Origin: CAZYQW01 sp964649825
Lineage (GTDB): Bacteria > Planctomycetota > B15-G4 > JADJEK01
Reading direction: 5' to 3'
Length of the DNA stretch: 18,897 nt
Assembly: GCA_964649825.1 (NCBI GenBank)
Contig: CAZYQW010000019.1
Location: 1 to 18,897, forward strand
Notes under the pieces: generated by a model
The model's input: the letters and a program-made list of their open reading frames with translations, nothing else
What the model was told of the DNA's origin: nothing
The model's database searches: none
Shown: positions 8,127-15,708 of the stretch, piece after piece
How positions within the stretch are numbered: position 1 is the first letter of the stretch
Layout: each line of letters starts with the position of its first letter
Translations under genes and position numbers: made by a program

Positions 8127-9542
8127 GTGATCTTCCACTCCTGGCAGTTCGGCGTCTTCCTCGCGGTCACCCTCGTCCTCTACTGGACGCTGGCGAATCG
8201 CCGGGGCGCCCGGCTCACGCTCCTCCTCGTGGCGAGCTTCATCTTCTTCGGCTCCTACGAGGTGTGGTTCCTCGGGCTCCTCGTGTTCTCTTCGGCGCTC
8301 GACTACGTCTGCGGAAAGATCATCGGCGACGCGACGTCGCGGCGCGGGCGAATCGGCGGACTCGCCGTGTCGCTCCTCGGCAACCTCGGTCTGCTCTGCT
8401 ACTTCAAGTACTCGAAGTGGGTCGCCGAGGTCCTCGATCCATGCTTCGCCGATCTCGGCGTCCAGTTCTCGCTGATGCATGTGGCGTGGAAGGACGTGGT
8501 CCCGGTGGGGATCTCCTTCTACACGTTCCAGACCCTCTCCTACACGATCGACATCTACCGCGGCGTGCTCGCGCCGATCAGGAGCGCCCGCGACTTCACG
8601 CTGTTCGTGAGCTTCTTTCCCCAACTCGTCGCCGGCCCGATCGTTCGCGCGATCGACTTCCTGCCTCAGCTCGCGCTGCGGCCGCGCTTCGACCGCGAGC
8701 GGCTCCACGGTGGAATCCACCGGATCGTGATCGGGCTGGTGAAGAAGACGCTGCTCGCCGACCAGCTCGCCGCGTACATCGTCGGGCCCGTGTACGCGGA
8801 CCCGGGCTCATTCTCGCCCGAGATCCATCTGATCGCGCTCTACGCGTTCGCGTTCCAGATCTACTGCGACTTCTCCGGCTACTCGGACATCGCGATCGGC
8901 TCCGCGCGGCTGTTCGGGTTCGACATTCGCGAGAACTTCAACGGCCCGTACAAGTCGCAGTCCGTGCGCGAATTCTGGCGCCGCTGGCACATCTCGCTGT
9001 CGGGTTGGGTGCGCGACTACATCTACTTCCCGCTCGGCGGCTCGCGAGGTTCCGAGGCGCGCGTCGTGCGGAACCTGCTCATCACGATGATCATCATCGG
9101 CTTGTGGCACGGCGCGAGCGTGCTGTGGCTGATCTACGGCTTCGTACAGGGCGTCGCCATGATCGTCGAGCGTACGCTCGAACGGCTCCGCGGCGGCAAG
9201 GCGTTCGCGACGACCCTGCCGCGAAAAGCGGTGTCGTGGCTGCTGACGTTCCACTTCACCGTCGCGACGTGCGTCTTCATCCGAGCCGAGTCGCCCGAAG
9301 AGTTCCTCTTGATGTTCCAGCACTTCGGAACGGACGGCTGGCGGGAGATCGCGCCGCACGGGTACGTAGCGCTCCTCGCGGCGACGCTGACGCACTTCGT
9401 GCCGGAGCGGCTGGCCGACCGGTTCCAGACCGCGATCACGTCGCTGCCGACGTGGCTCGTCGGGGTCTTCGCGGGGCTCGGCATCGGCGCCGTCCTGCTC
9501 GCGACGGTCGGCAACACTCCGTTCATCTACTTCCAGTTCTGA
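8127..9542 (+). CDS. AlgI-like MBOAT O-acyltransferase
   Basis: A 471-residue polytopic membrane protein of the MBOAT family, closest in style to AlgI/DltB-type proteins that pass acyl groups across the membrane for polysaccharide or cell-wall O-acetylation. Family hallmarks: VPVGISFYTFQTLSYTID, FFPQLVAGPI, YCDFSGYSDIAIG, FWRRWHISLSGW (283-294) and GLWHGAS (325-331), whose H328 matches the essential histidine. Length and hydrophobic pattern fit the family. The start is GTG 8127 with AAGG (8113-8116) overlapping the end of the preceding gene, indicating translational coupling. It is flanked on both sides by SGNH-type proteins, the usual partners that complete the transfer outside. The polymer acetylated is unknown; no polysaccharide synthase is visible in the window. 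Confidence 0.95.
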   Translation: MIFHSWQFGVFLAVTLVLYWTLANRRGARLTLLLVASFIFFGSYEVWFLGLLVFSSALDYVCGKIIGDATSRRGRIGGLAVSLLGNLGLLCYFKYSKWVAEVLDPCFADLGVQFSLMHVAWKDVVPVGISFYTFQTLSYTIDIYRGVLAPIRSARDFTLFVSFFPQLVAGPIVRAIDFLPQLALRPRFDRERLHGGIHRIVIGLVKKTLLADQLAAYIVGPVYADPGSFSPEIHLIALYAFAFQIYCDFSGYSDIAIGSARLFGFDIRENFNGPYKSQSVREFWRRWHISLSGWVRDYIYFPLGGSRGSEARVVRNLLITMIIIGLWHGASVLWLIYGFVQGVAMIVERTLERLRGGKAFATTLPRKAVSWLLTFHFTVATCVFIRAESPEEFLLMFQHFGTDGWREIAPHGYVALLAATLTHFVPERLADRFQTAITSLPTWLVGVFAGLGIGAVLLATVGNTPFIYFQF

Positions 9543-9592
9543 GGCGGCGTCCCGCCCGCCGCGCCGCCCTCGCTCGGTGCCGGAGTGGTACG

Positions 9593-11206
9593 ATGCGGCC
9601 GGCGGTCGGCGCCGCCCGATGCCCGATGAAGACGCCCCCATACCTCGGTGATGACGCACCGTTGATGACGAGAGGAGAGGACCTCCCGCGACGACCGAGC
9701 TCGGGTTCCGCGTACGTGGTCTGCGCGGCGCTTGCGCTTGGCTGCGTCTCGGTCGGAGTCGCGCTCGGTGTTCAGTGGGAGCGGCGAAACGGAAGTCCGT
9801 CCGCGGAATCCGGAAAGCTCGACCCCGCCGCCCTCGAAGCCGTCGTGGCGCAGCTCGTCCTCGAGAACCCCGGCATCTGGGACTCGCACCCGGACGCGGA
9901 CGTGGCACGCGTCCTGCAGCGCGGCCTCGACGAGCGTCGGTCCGGGCACCACCACGTCACGTCGAACGGCCTTGGTCTGCGGGAGCGACCGATCGTGACG
10001 CCGAAGCCGAACGGGACCCTTCGCGTCGTGATCCTCGGCGACTCCTTCATCTACGGCGCCGGCGTGCGCGCCGACGACCGCCTGGGACGCCGCCTCGAAG
10101 AGACGCTCGCCGGCCGCGCCCGCGGCACGGTCGAAGTCGAGTGCATCCACGCCGGGATCCTCGGCTGGAACCTCATCGCCGAGACGCAGTTCCTGCGCCG
10201 GCGACTCTCCGAGATCGACCCCGACCTCGTGATCCACGTCAGCGTCAGCAACGATCTCGACGACGTCGCGGGGATCCACGGCTTCGGCGCGCTCGCGCGG
10301 TCGGTGCCGCGCCATCCCGATCACGCCGGCGCGTACCTCGCCACGCGCAACGCGTACGACCTCCATCCGAACGCGCGTTCGCTCCTCGAGGCGGGTCTCG
10401 ACCAGGAGAGCCGCGCTCGCTACGCGGAGGCGAGGGAGCGCGTCAACGAGCTCGCGAAAGCGGTCGAAGCGTCCGGGGGGAGGTACGTGTTCGTCCTCTA
10501 CTGGCAGGACGCTCAGTCGATCGCCGCGCGCGAGCTCGCGCGCGGCCTCGACGGCGCCGGAATCGCGTATCTTCCGGCGTCGATCGCGAAGAACCCGCTC
10601 CACGTCGTCTCACCCACCGACGCCCACTGGAGCGCCGCCGGCCACTCCCTCGTCGCCCGGGCGTTCCACGGACTCATCGAGGAGCGGAACCTCCTCCCGG
10701 AGCTCGACCTCGAGCCGTGGCCGGACGCGCGCCGCGTGTTCGCCGAGCTGAACGATCGCGCGGAACACGAGGCGCGGATCGATCCCGATGAAAGCGAGCT
10801 GCTTCGCGGCCGCGTGATCGAGCCGCGCATCGAATTCAGCGACCTCACCGCGAACCAGGCCGGACAGGTCCACGGCGGAGTCGCACGCGATGGCCTGGCC
10901 GGTCCCTACGCATCGATGCTGCTCGCGAAGCCGAGCGACGCCGCGCGGCTCGTCGTCTCGGGGCGCTTCCTCGGCTACCCGGAGCTCGCCGGCGGCCGCG
11001 TGCGCGTCTTCATCGACGAGGTCGAGGTCGGCTTCATCGAGATCGCACCCGGAACCTCGTTCGAGCGCGCGTTCGAGATCCCGGCCGTCCTGCGCGGTCG
11101 GGCCCACGTCTCGGCCCGATTCTCCTCCAACGACTTCGTCCACCGCGGACGGAACACCGTCGACTGCGTGGTGTTCCGCCTCCACCGCGTGAGCATCGAA
11201 CCGTAG
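9593..11206 (+). CDS. Membrane-anchored SGNH hydrolase/acetyltransferase with C-terminal beta domain
   Basis: A 537-residue protein with a cytoplasmic N-terminus and one membrane anchor (YVVCAALALGCVSVGVALG, about residues 43-61). The SGNH core is intact: ILGDSF (S151 nucleophile), block III SVSND (N220), and DAHWSAAGH (D343, H345). The C-terminal ~125 residues, after about 410, are predicted beta-rich (SGRFLGY, VRVFIDEVEVGFIEI, HVSARFSSNDF) and resemble a carbohydrate-binding-like sandwich, although no family is certain. ATG 9593 is chosen because GGAG (9582-9585) lies 7 bases upstream; ATG 9626 or 9665 are alternatives with no visible ribosome site. It follows the MBOAT gene by 50 bases and probably acts with it on an exported polysaccharide, as the catalytically complete partner of the altered SGNH protein upstream. 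Confidence 0.88.
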   Translation: MRPAVGAARCPMKTPPYLGDDAPLMTRGEDLPRRPSSGSAYVVCAALALGCVSVGVALGVQWERRNGSPSAESGKLDPAALEAVVAQLVLENPGIWDSHPDADVARVLQRGLDERRSGHHHVTSNGLGLRERPIVTPKPNGTLRVVILGDSFIYGAGVRADDRLGRRLEETLAGRARGTVEVECIHAGILGWNLIAETQFLRRRLSEIDPDLVIHVSVSNDLDDVAGIHGFGALARSVPRHPDHAGAYLATRNAYDLHPNARSLLEAGLDQESRARYAEARERVNELAKAVEASGGRYVFVLYWQDAQSIAARELARGLDGAGIAYLPASIAKNPLHVVSPTDAHWSAAGHSLVARAFHGLIEERNLLPELDLEPWPDARRVFAELNDRAEHEARIDPDESELLRGRVIEPRIEFSDLTANQAGQVHGGVARDGLAGPYASMLLAKPSDAARLVVSGRFLGYPELAGGRVRVFIDEVEVGFIEIAPGTSFERAFEIPAVLRGRAHVSARFSSNDFVHRGRNTVDCVVFRLHRVSIEP

Positions 11207-11243
11207 GCGATCCTCCCGCCCCGTCGTTCTCGCTTCCCCCTGG

Positions 11244-12512
11244 TCACTTCGATTCCGTGATCCAGTCGGGGTGCATGCTCTCGATGAGCAGGTCCGCCGT
11301 GCTGACGACCTCGAAGTCGCATTCCCTCGACAGACAGTCCGTGAACCGGGAACGTTCGAAGCAGCGAACGAAGATGCGCGCGTTCGGACGCGAGAAGGAC
11401 AGGCCGAGGGCGTCACGGACGTTCGCGGCATCGTCTCCCGTACCGAGGACGACCACGGGCCGCGAGTCGCCCCCGGTGAAGCTGTCGTAGATCCGCTCCC
11501 ACGTCGCGGGATGACGGAGGTCGCCCTCGATGACGATACTCTCGCACCCGGCCGAGAAGCCGACCTGGTCCCGGAAGACCTTGACCCGAATCTGCGCCTC
11601 GAGGTCGACGATGACGACGCGCTGGAAGCGACCCGCCGCGCGGACCTGCAGCTCCGCCAGCACGGTCTGACCGAACCGGCCGAACCCGGCCAGGATCACG
11701 GTGTCCGTGTGCTCGGTCTCGTCGAAGTACGGCAGCAGCCTTCGCTCGACGAGATGCCCCGCCGCGGTCCGATAGCTGTTGAACTTGGCGGCGTCTCGCA
11801 GCAGCCCCCTCTGCTCGATCAGCCGCAGCAGACGAATGTCGGAGATGTGCACCAACGTGCGACGCGCGATGTGCGGCGCGATCGCCGCCGCGTGGGCGGC
11901 CGCGTCGAGGTTCGCGTAGTCGTTCCCCGTGACGAGCACGAATCGAGCCGCGTGTTGGAGCCGCAGCGACGTCACCAGGAGATCGCTCGCGATGTCTCCG
12001 AACAGCACCGTGCATCGAAACCGCTGGCTCGCGATCTCGGCGTTCGGGTTGTCCGAACGGTCGTCGATGATCACGACCGGCCGATTCGGCTCCACCTGCC
12101 GCAGGCGCTCGACGTACAGGAGCGCGAGTCGACCGCATCCCGCGATGACGACGTGGCCGCGCATGCTGCGCAGGCGCCACGCTCGAGGACGGATCGCGAA
12201 CAACAGCCCCTCGACCAACGCCGAGGTCGTGATCGCGGGTGCGGCGAAGTAGACGAACCACAGCGTCGACCGAGCCCAGACGGGTCCGCCGATCGGCACG
12301 CCGAGGTCGAGCCCGCCGAGCACGAACAGACAGATCGCGTAGTACGTCTTCGCCAGCAGCGACTCGTCCGCGAGCGTCGCGCGCTCGGAAACCTCGACGC
12401 CCGAGCAGAACGCGACAATGCCGAGGATGAACACCGCGACGAGCACGACGAGGCGCCAGCGCAGCCAGCGCCAGGTCGACGGGAGGACCGGGAACGAAAG
12501 CGATGCCCGCAT
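11244..12512 (-). CDS. Two-TM, double RCK (TrkA-N) protein, potassium-channel-like without canonical filter
   Basis: A 422-residue protein with TM1 (about 21-37), a re-entrant-like segment, TM2 (about 83-106) and two Rossmann RCK domains. The first has HVVIAGCGRLA (GCGRLA at 125-130), the second VILAGFGRFGQ (GFGRFGQ at 276-282). This is the layout of RCK-gated ion channels, where nucleotide or ion binding to the RCK domains gates the pore. The expected TVGYG-type filter is absent; the corresponding stretch reads LGGLDLGVPIGGP (65-77). It may be a non-potassium channel or a different transporter. ATG 12512 is preferred because of an AG-rich ribosome site just upstream; the frame could extend to 12578. 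It converges on the SGNH gene with a 37-base gap and is transcribed away from the mobile region. Confidence 0.85.
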   Translation of the reverse strand: MRASLSFPVLPSTWRWLRWRLVVLVAVFILGIVAFCSGVEVSERATLADESLLAKTYYAICLFVLGGLDLGVPIGGPVWARSTLWFVYFAAPAITTSALVEGLLFAIRPRAWRLRSMRGHVVIAGCGRLALLYVERLRQVEPNRPVVIIDDRSDNPNAEIASQRFRCTVLFGDIASDLLVTSLRLQHAARFVLVTGNDYANLDAAAHAAAIAPHIARRTLVHISDIRLLRLIEQRGLLRDAAKFNSYRTAAGHLVERRLLPYFDETEHTDTVILAGFGRFGQTVLAELQVRAAGRFQRVVIVDLEAQIRVKVFRDQVGFSAGCESIVIEGDLRHPATWERIYDSFTGGDSRPVVVLGTGDDAANVRDALGLSFSRPNARIFVRCFERSRFTDCLSRECDFEVVSTADLLIESMHPDWITESK

Positions 12513-12623
12513 GCGCGACCCCTCTTCCTCGCTCGGCGAGGCCCGGCGAGGGGCGGCTACGATACCTCCCCGGCCCACGGGTGCCCAGCGTCGACCTCGG
12601 AGTGTGTCCGAGTACTCGGCAGA

Positions 12624-12779
12624 TCAATTCCATTCGGCCTCGACCTTCTCCAGACCGATCTTCGTCCCGTCCAACGCGACGTGGCCGAGCTTCACCAGAC
12701 CGGCCGCCACGCACGGCATCAGGATCGGATGGAACATCCCCTCGAGAGCCGCGAGGCGACGGCTTCCGCGACGAGCGAA
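12624..12779 (-). pseudogene. Short remnant of an IS1182/IS5-type transposase
   Basis: On the minus strand a 51-codon stretch ends at TGA (12624-12626) and contains RRLAALEGMF followed by AGLVKLGHVALDGTKI. The segment GLVKLGHVALDGTK is a hallmark of IS1182-like DDE transposases, and its aspartate is normally the first catalytic residue. The match stops right after DGTKI: the following residues GLEKVEAEWN and the stop do not continue the usual family sequence. No start codon or N-terminal part is visible to the right and no C-terminal part to the left. It is therefore an internal fragment of an old insertion, not a working gene. Family assignment relies on motif recall. Confidence 0.65.
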
Positions 12780-12837
12780 TCCCGGCGCAGTAGCCCCACA
12801 GAAAGGACCGTCACCATCAGTCGTCTCCAGTGAGTGT

Positions 12838-12861
12838 GGGTCTCCTGACCCAAACCCACGC
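12838..12861 (+). repeat. Left copy of a 24-bp inverted repeat (putative transposon end)
   Basis: This 24-base sequence, with core TCTCCTGACCCAAACC (12841-12856), matches the reverse complement of 18689-18712 at 22 of 24 positions. The other copy lies directly after an ISAzo13-like transposase remnant, as a right terminal repeat would. The first bases also form a small hairpin (TGGGTC-TCCT-GACCCA, 12837-12852). It probably marks the left end of a mobile unit or a solo end of a related IS. Confidence 0.6.
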
Positions 12862-12989
12862 GGGTAGATCCGCCGAAGCGGGGCATCCGGGTGGCACGGC
12901 GTAGGAGAACCGAAAAACTTCCGAAGACGCGTGTCCTCGACTGCGCCGCGCGACTTCCTTACCGATGACCCCTACGAGGAGGAACCGGA

Positions 12990-15434
12990 ATGGCGCTTCA
13001 TCGTTTCCAAGCCAGTCTCTGGGCGGCGATCAGCGTCGCCGCGGTCGTGTCGATGCCGCGGGCGCAGGAGGCAGCGGCCAACGCCCGAGCGGTGCGCGAG
13101 GATGTCGGGCAGGCGGGACTGTCCGATGCGGACTGGTCGAGCCTGTGCGCGGCGTACGAGGCGGCGCGCCAGAACGTGCAGGAATGCGAGAACGGTCACC
13201 GGGCGCGGAACCCGCAACAGCGATGGACGACGTGGTTCGATGGGCGCGGCTTCACGACGACGCCGGACGCGGGCGGCTGGGTATGGGGGCTCGAGCTCGC
13301 GAGTTTCGGCCGGGGCGGCGCGGAGCGGTTGATCGCGGGAAGCGCCCGCGTCGACGTAGACGGAACGCGCGTGACCTACGAATGGGGCGACGCGCTCGAT
13401 GAGTGGTACGTGAACGACCATCGCGGTGTGGAACACGGGTACACGATTCACGCGCCGCCGGGAGGAAGGAAGGGCGAGCCGCTCGTGTTCACGCTCGCGG
13501 TGCGCGGCGGGCTCCGCGCCGAGGTCTCCGAGGACGGTCGAAGCGTCGCGTTCGTGAGCGAAGGGGGCGTGGCGGCGGTGACGTACGCCGGGTTGACGGT
13601 CATCGACGCCGGTGGCAGAGACGTACCGGCGAGGTTCGTGAGCGCCGCGGAGGTCCTTCGCCTGACCGTCGAGGACGGCGACGCTCTCTACCCTCTGACG
13701 GTCGACCCGATCGCGCAGCAGGCGTACCTGTCGGCGTCGAACTATCAGGGAAACGACGACTTCGGCCGCTCGATCTCGGCGTCGGGCGACACGGTGGTCG
13801 TCGGCGCGGAGTTGGAAGACGGCGCCGCCACGGGCGTGAACGGGAACCAGAGCGGCAACGGCGCGAACGACTCCGGCGCAGCGTACGTCTTCGTACGCAC
13901 CGAATCGGGCTGGAGCCAGCAGGCCTACCTGAAGGCATCCAACACCGGACCAGCCGACGAGTTCGGATTCTCGGTGTCGATCTCGGGCGACACGATCGTC
14001 GTCGGGGCGCCTGGGGAGGACAGCAGCGCCACCGGCGTGAATGGGAACCAGAGCGACGAAAGCGCGCCCAACTCGGGCGCGGTCTACGTCTTCGTTCGCA
14101 ATGGCGACGTGTGGAGCCAGGAGGCATACCTCAAGGCGTCGAACACCGGCACCGGCGACTGGTTCGGGTGGTCCGTGTCGATCTGCGAGGACACGATCGT
14201 CGTCGGCGCGTCGTCGGAGGACAGCAGCGCCACCGGCGTGGGCGGCGACCAATCCGACAACGTCCAAAGCCACTCGGGCGCCGCGTACGTGTTCGTGCGT
14301 AGCGGGACGACCTGGAACCAGGAAGCGTATCTCAAGGCGTCGACCTCCCATGCTTTAGCGAGTTTCGGGACGTCGGTGTCGATCTCGGACGACACGGTCG
14401 TCTGCGGCGCGCCCCACCAGTTCGGCGCCGGCGCGGCGTTCGTGTACGTGCGCGACGGCGGGATCTGGAGCCCGGAGGCGTACCTGAAGGCGTCGAACGT
14501 CGGAGGGGACGACTATTTTGGAACCTCGGTGTCGATCTCGGGCGACCTGTTGGTCGTGGGCGCGCCCGGTGAGGACAGCGATTCGACCGGCGTGAACGGG
14601 GACCAGAACAACGAGGACAGCCTTGACGCCGGGGCCGCGTACGTGTTTGGGCGCAACGGAACGAACTGGAGCCAGCAGGCCTACCTGAAGGCCTCGAACA
14701 CCGAGCCGAGTGCGAGCGAGTTGTACAAAGAGTACTTCGGTTCGTCGGTCGCGATCTCGGGCGAGATCGTCGTTGTCGGGGCACCGTTGGAGGACAGCGC
14801 CGCCGTCGGAGTGAACGGAAATCAGGCCGACGACAGTGCGCAAAAATCCGGCGCGGCCTACCTGTTCGTCCGCAGTCAGACAGAGTGGACCCAGTGGGCG
14901 TACCTCAAAGCGTCGAACACCGGAGCGGGCGATCAGTTTGGCACGTCGGTGACGATCGCCGGCGACACGGTGGCCGTCGGCGCCATCTACGAGGACAAGA
15001 CACTCGCCAACAACTCCGGCGCCGCCTACGTCTACACCCTCCCCTGCGGTGCGATCACCCACTATGGCGCCGGCTGCGCCGGGACCGGCGGGTTCGTCCC
15101 AGATCTCTCGCTGACCGGCTGCGCCACGGTCGGGCAGAAGCTCACGATGGAGATCACGGAAGGACCCGGTGGCGCCCCCGTCGTGCTCCTGCTTGGCGCC
15201 GAGCAGACGTCGCAAACGATCGGCGGCGGCTGCACCCTGCTCGTCCTGCCGCTGTTGCAGCTCCCCGGGATCTTCCTCGACGGCGGCGGCGCGGGCGACG
15301 GTTCGGTCACGCTCCTCACCACGCTTGGCTCGATGACCTCCGGGATCACCACGACGATTCAGGCCGCGATCGCCGACGCAGGCAGCCCGCTCGGGTTCAC
15401 GCTGACGAACGCGGTGCAGTTGGACGTCCAGTAG
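12990..15434 (+). CDS. Exported FG-GAP repeat protein with C-terminal beta domain
   Basis: An 814-residue secreted or surface protein. Residues 1-25 form a signal peptide (LWAAISVAAVVSMPRAQ). Residues about 75-240 form a beta-rich domain that precedes such repeats in other proteins (VYDPI-like end: YPLTVDPIAQQAYL). Residues 243-682 hold seven FG-GAP units, each opening with W-S/N/T-Q-x-AYLKASN, then FG-S-VSISGDTIVVGAP and EDSSATGVNGNQ; such units build a beta-propeller with calcium-binding turns. Unit four is short and lacks the EDSSATG insertion. Residues about 690-814 (HYGAGCAGTGG, ending LTNAVQLDVQ) are a separate beta domain with several cysteines. ATG 12990 is secure, with AGGAGG 7 bases upstream. 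The downstream beta-helix protein has a similar C-terminal domain. The role is unknown; adhesion or surface display is likely. Confidence 0.92.
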   Translation: MALHRFQASLWAAISVAAVVSMPRAQEAAANARAVREDVGQAGLSDADWSSLCAAYEAARQNVQECENGHRARNPQQRWTTWFDGRGFTTTPDAGGWVWGLELASFGRGGAERLIAGSARVDVDGTRVTYEWGDALDEWYVNDHRGVEHGYTIHAPPGGRKGEPLVFTLAVRGGLRAEVSEDGRSVAFVSEGGVAAVTYAGLTVIDAGGRDVPARFVSAAEVLRLTVEDGDALYPLTVDPIAQQAYLSASNYQGNDDFGRSISASGDTVVVGAELEDGAATGVNGNQSGNGANDSGAAYVFVRTESGWSQQAYLKASNTGPADEFGFSVSISGDTIVVGAPGEDSSATGVNGNQSDESAPNSGAVYVFVRNGDVWSQEAYLKASNTGTGDWFGWSVSICEDTIVVGASSEDSSATGVGGDQSDNVQSHSGAAYVFVRSGTTWNQEAYLKASTSHALASFGTSVSISDDTVVCGAPHQFGAGAAFVYVRDGGIWSPEAYLKASNVGGDDYFGTSVSISGDLLVVGAPGEDSDSTGVNGDQNNEDSLDAGAAYVFGRNGTNWSQQAYLKASNTEPSASELYKEYFGSSVAISGEIVVVGAPLEDSAAVGVNGNQADDSAQKSGAAYLFVRSQTEWTQWAYLKASNTGAGDQFGTSVTIAGDTVAVGAIYEDKTLANNSGAAYVYTLPCGAITHYGAGCAGTGGFVPDLSLTGCATVGQKLTMEITEGPGGAPVVLLLGAEQTSQTIGGGCTLLVLPLLQLPGIFLDGGGAGDGSVTLLTTLGSMTSGITTTIQAAIADAGSPLGFTLTNAVQLDVQ
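13716..15036 (+). repeat. Seven in-frame FG-GAP coding repeats
   Basis: Units begin near 13716, 13917, 14118, 14319, 14472, 14673 and 14892, with a period of about 201 bases. The fourth is about 153 bases and the sixth about 219. Similarity is visible at DNA level as well as protein level, for example in the AGGCGTACCTGAAGGC-like openings, which makes unit gain or loss by recombination plausible. Confidence 0.85.
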
Positions 15435-15708
15435 CCCGGCGGATCGCGGCGCACCGAGGTCGCGATCGCGGCTACTGGAGATCGTAGCCAGGGGTCGAGC
15501 AACCGCACCGCGTTCCGACACGAACGGGGTACAACTACGCGGGGCCCTTCCGGATCATCGGCTCAGGCCCGGTGGACTCACTCCGCCCTTCGACTGGCGT
15601 CCTGAGCCACCGCGGGCGCGATCCGCGATGTCGATTTAGAGAACGCGGTCCTAGCACTCCCGCTGGGACGCTCCGAAGGTGACAAGACCTTGATCTGGAG
15701 GACACCCA
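15435..15708. promoter_or_regulatory. Intergenic region with 8-bp inverted repeat before the beta-helix gene
   Basis: This 274-base gap has no gene. It contains a perfect separated inverted repeat, GGCTCAGG (15560-15567) and CCTGAGCC (15601-15608), with a 33-base loop. A ribosome site GGAGG (15697-15701) precedes the next ATG by 7 bases. No T-run terminator is visible after the FG-GAP gene. The length of the gap suggests that the beta-helix gene has its own promoter, but no boxes can be named. Confidence 0.35.

Noticed and set aside
8264..9592. Upstream extension of the second SGNH frame across the MBOAT gene, giving a 980-codon frame
   Set aside because: The part before 9593 is an Arg-rich out-of-frame reading of the MBOAT gene. 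A ribosome site and ATG at 9593 define the real start.
12838..12856. The hairpin TGGGTC-TCCT-GACCCA as a transcription terminator
   Set aside because: It has no T-run after it and is better explained as part of the inverted repeat shared with 18689-18712.
13600..14784. Minus-strand frames opposite the FG-GAP repeats
   Set aside because: Their repetitive Arg/Ser/Pro products come from reading the FG-GAP coding repeats backwards.
13716..15036. A CRISPR-like array because of regular ~200-bp repeats
   Set aside because: The repeats are in-frame protein-coding FG-GAP units, far longer than CRISPR repeats and without spacers.
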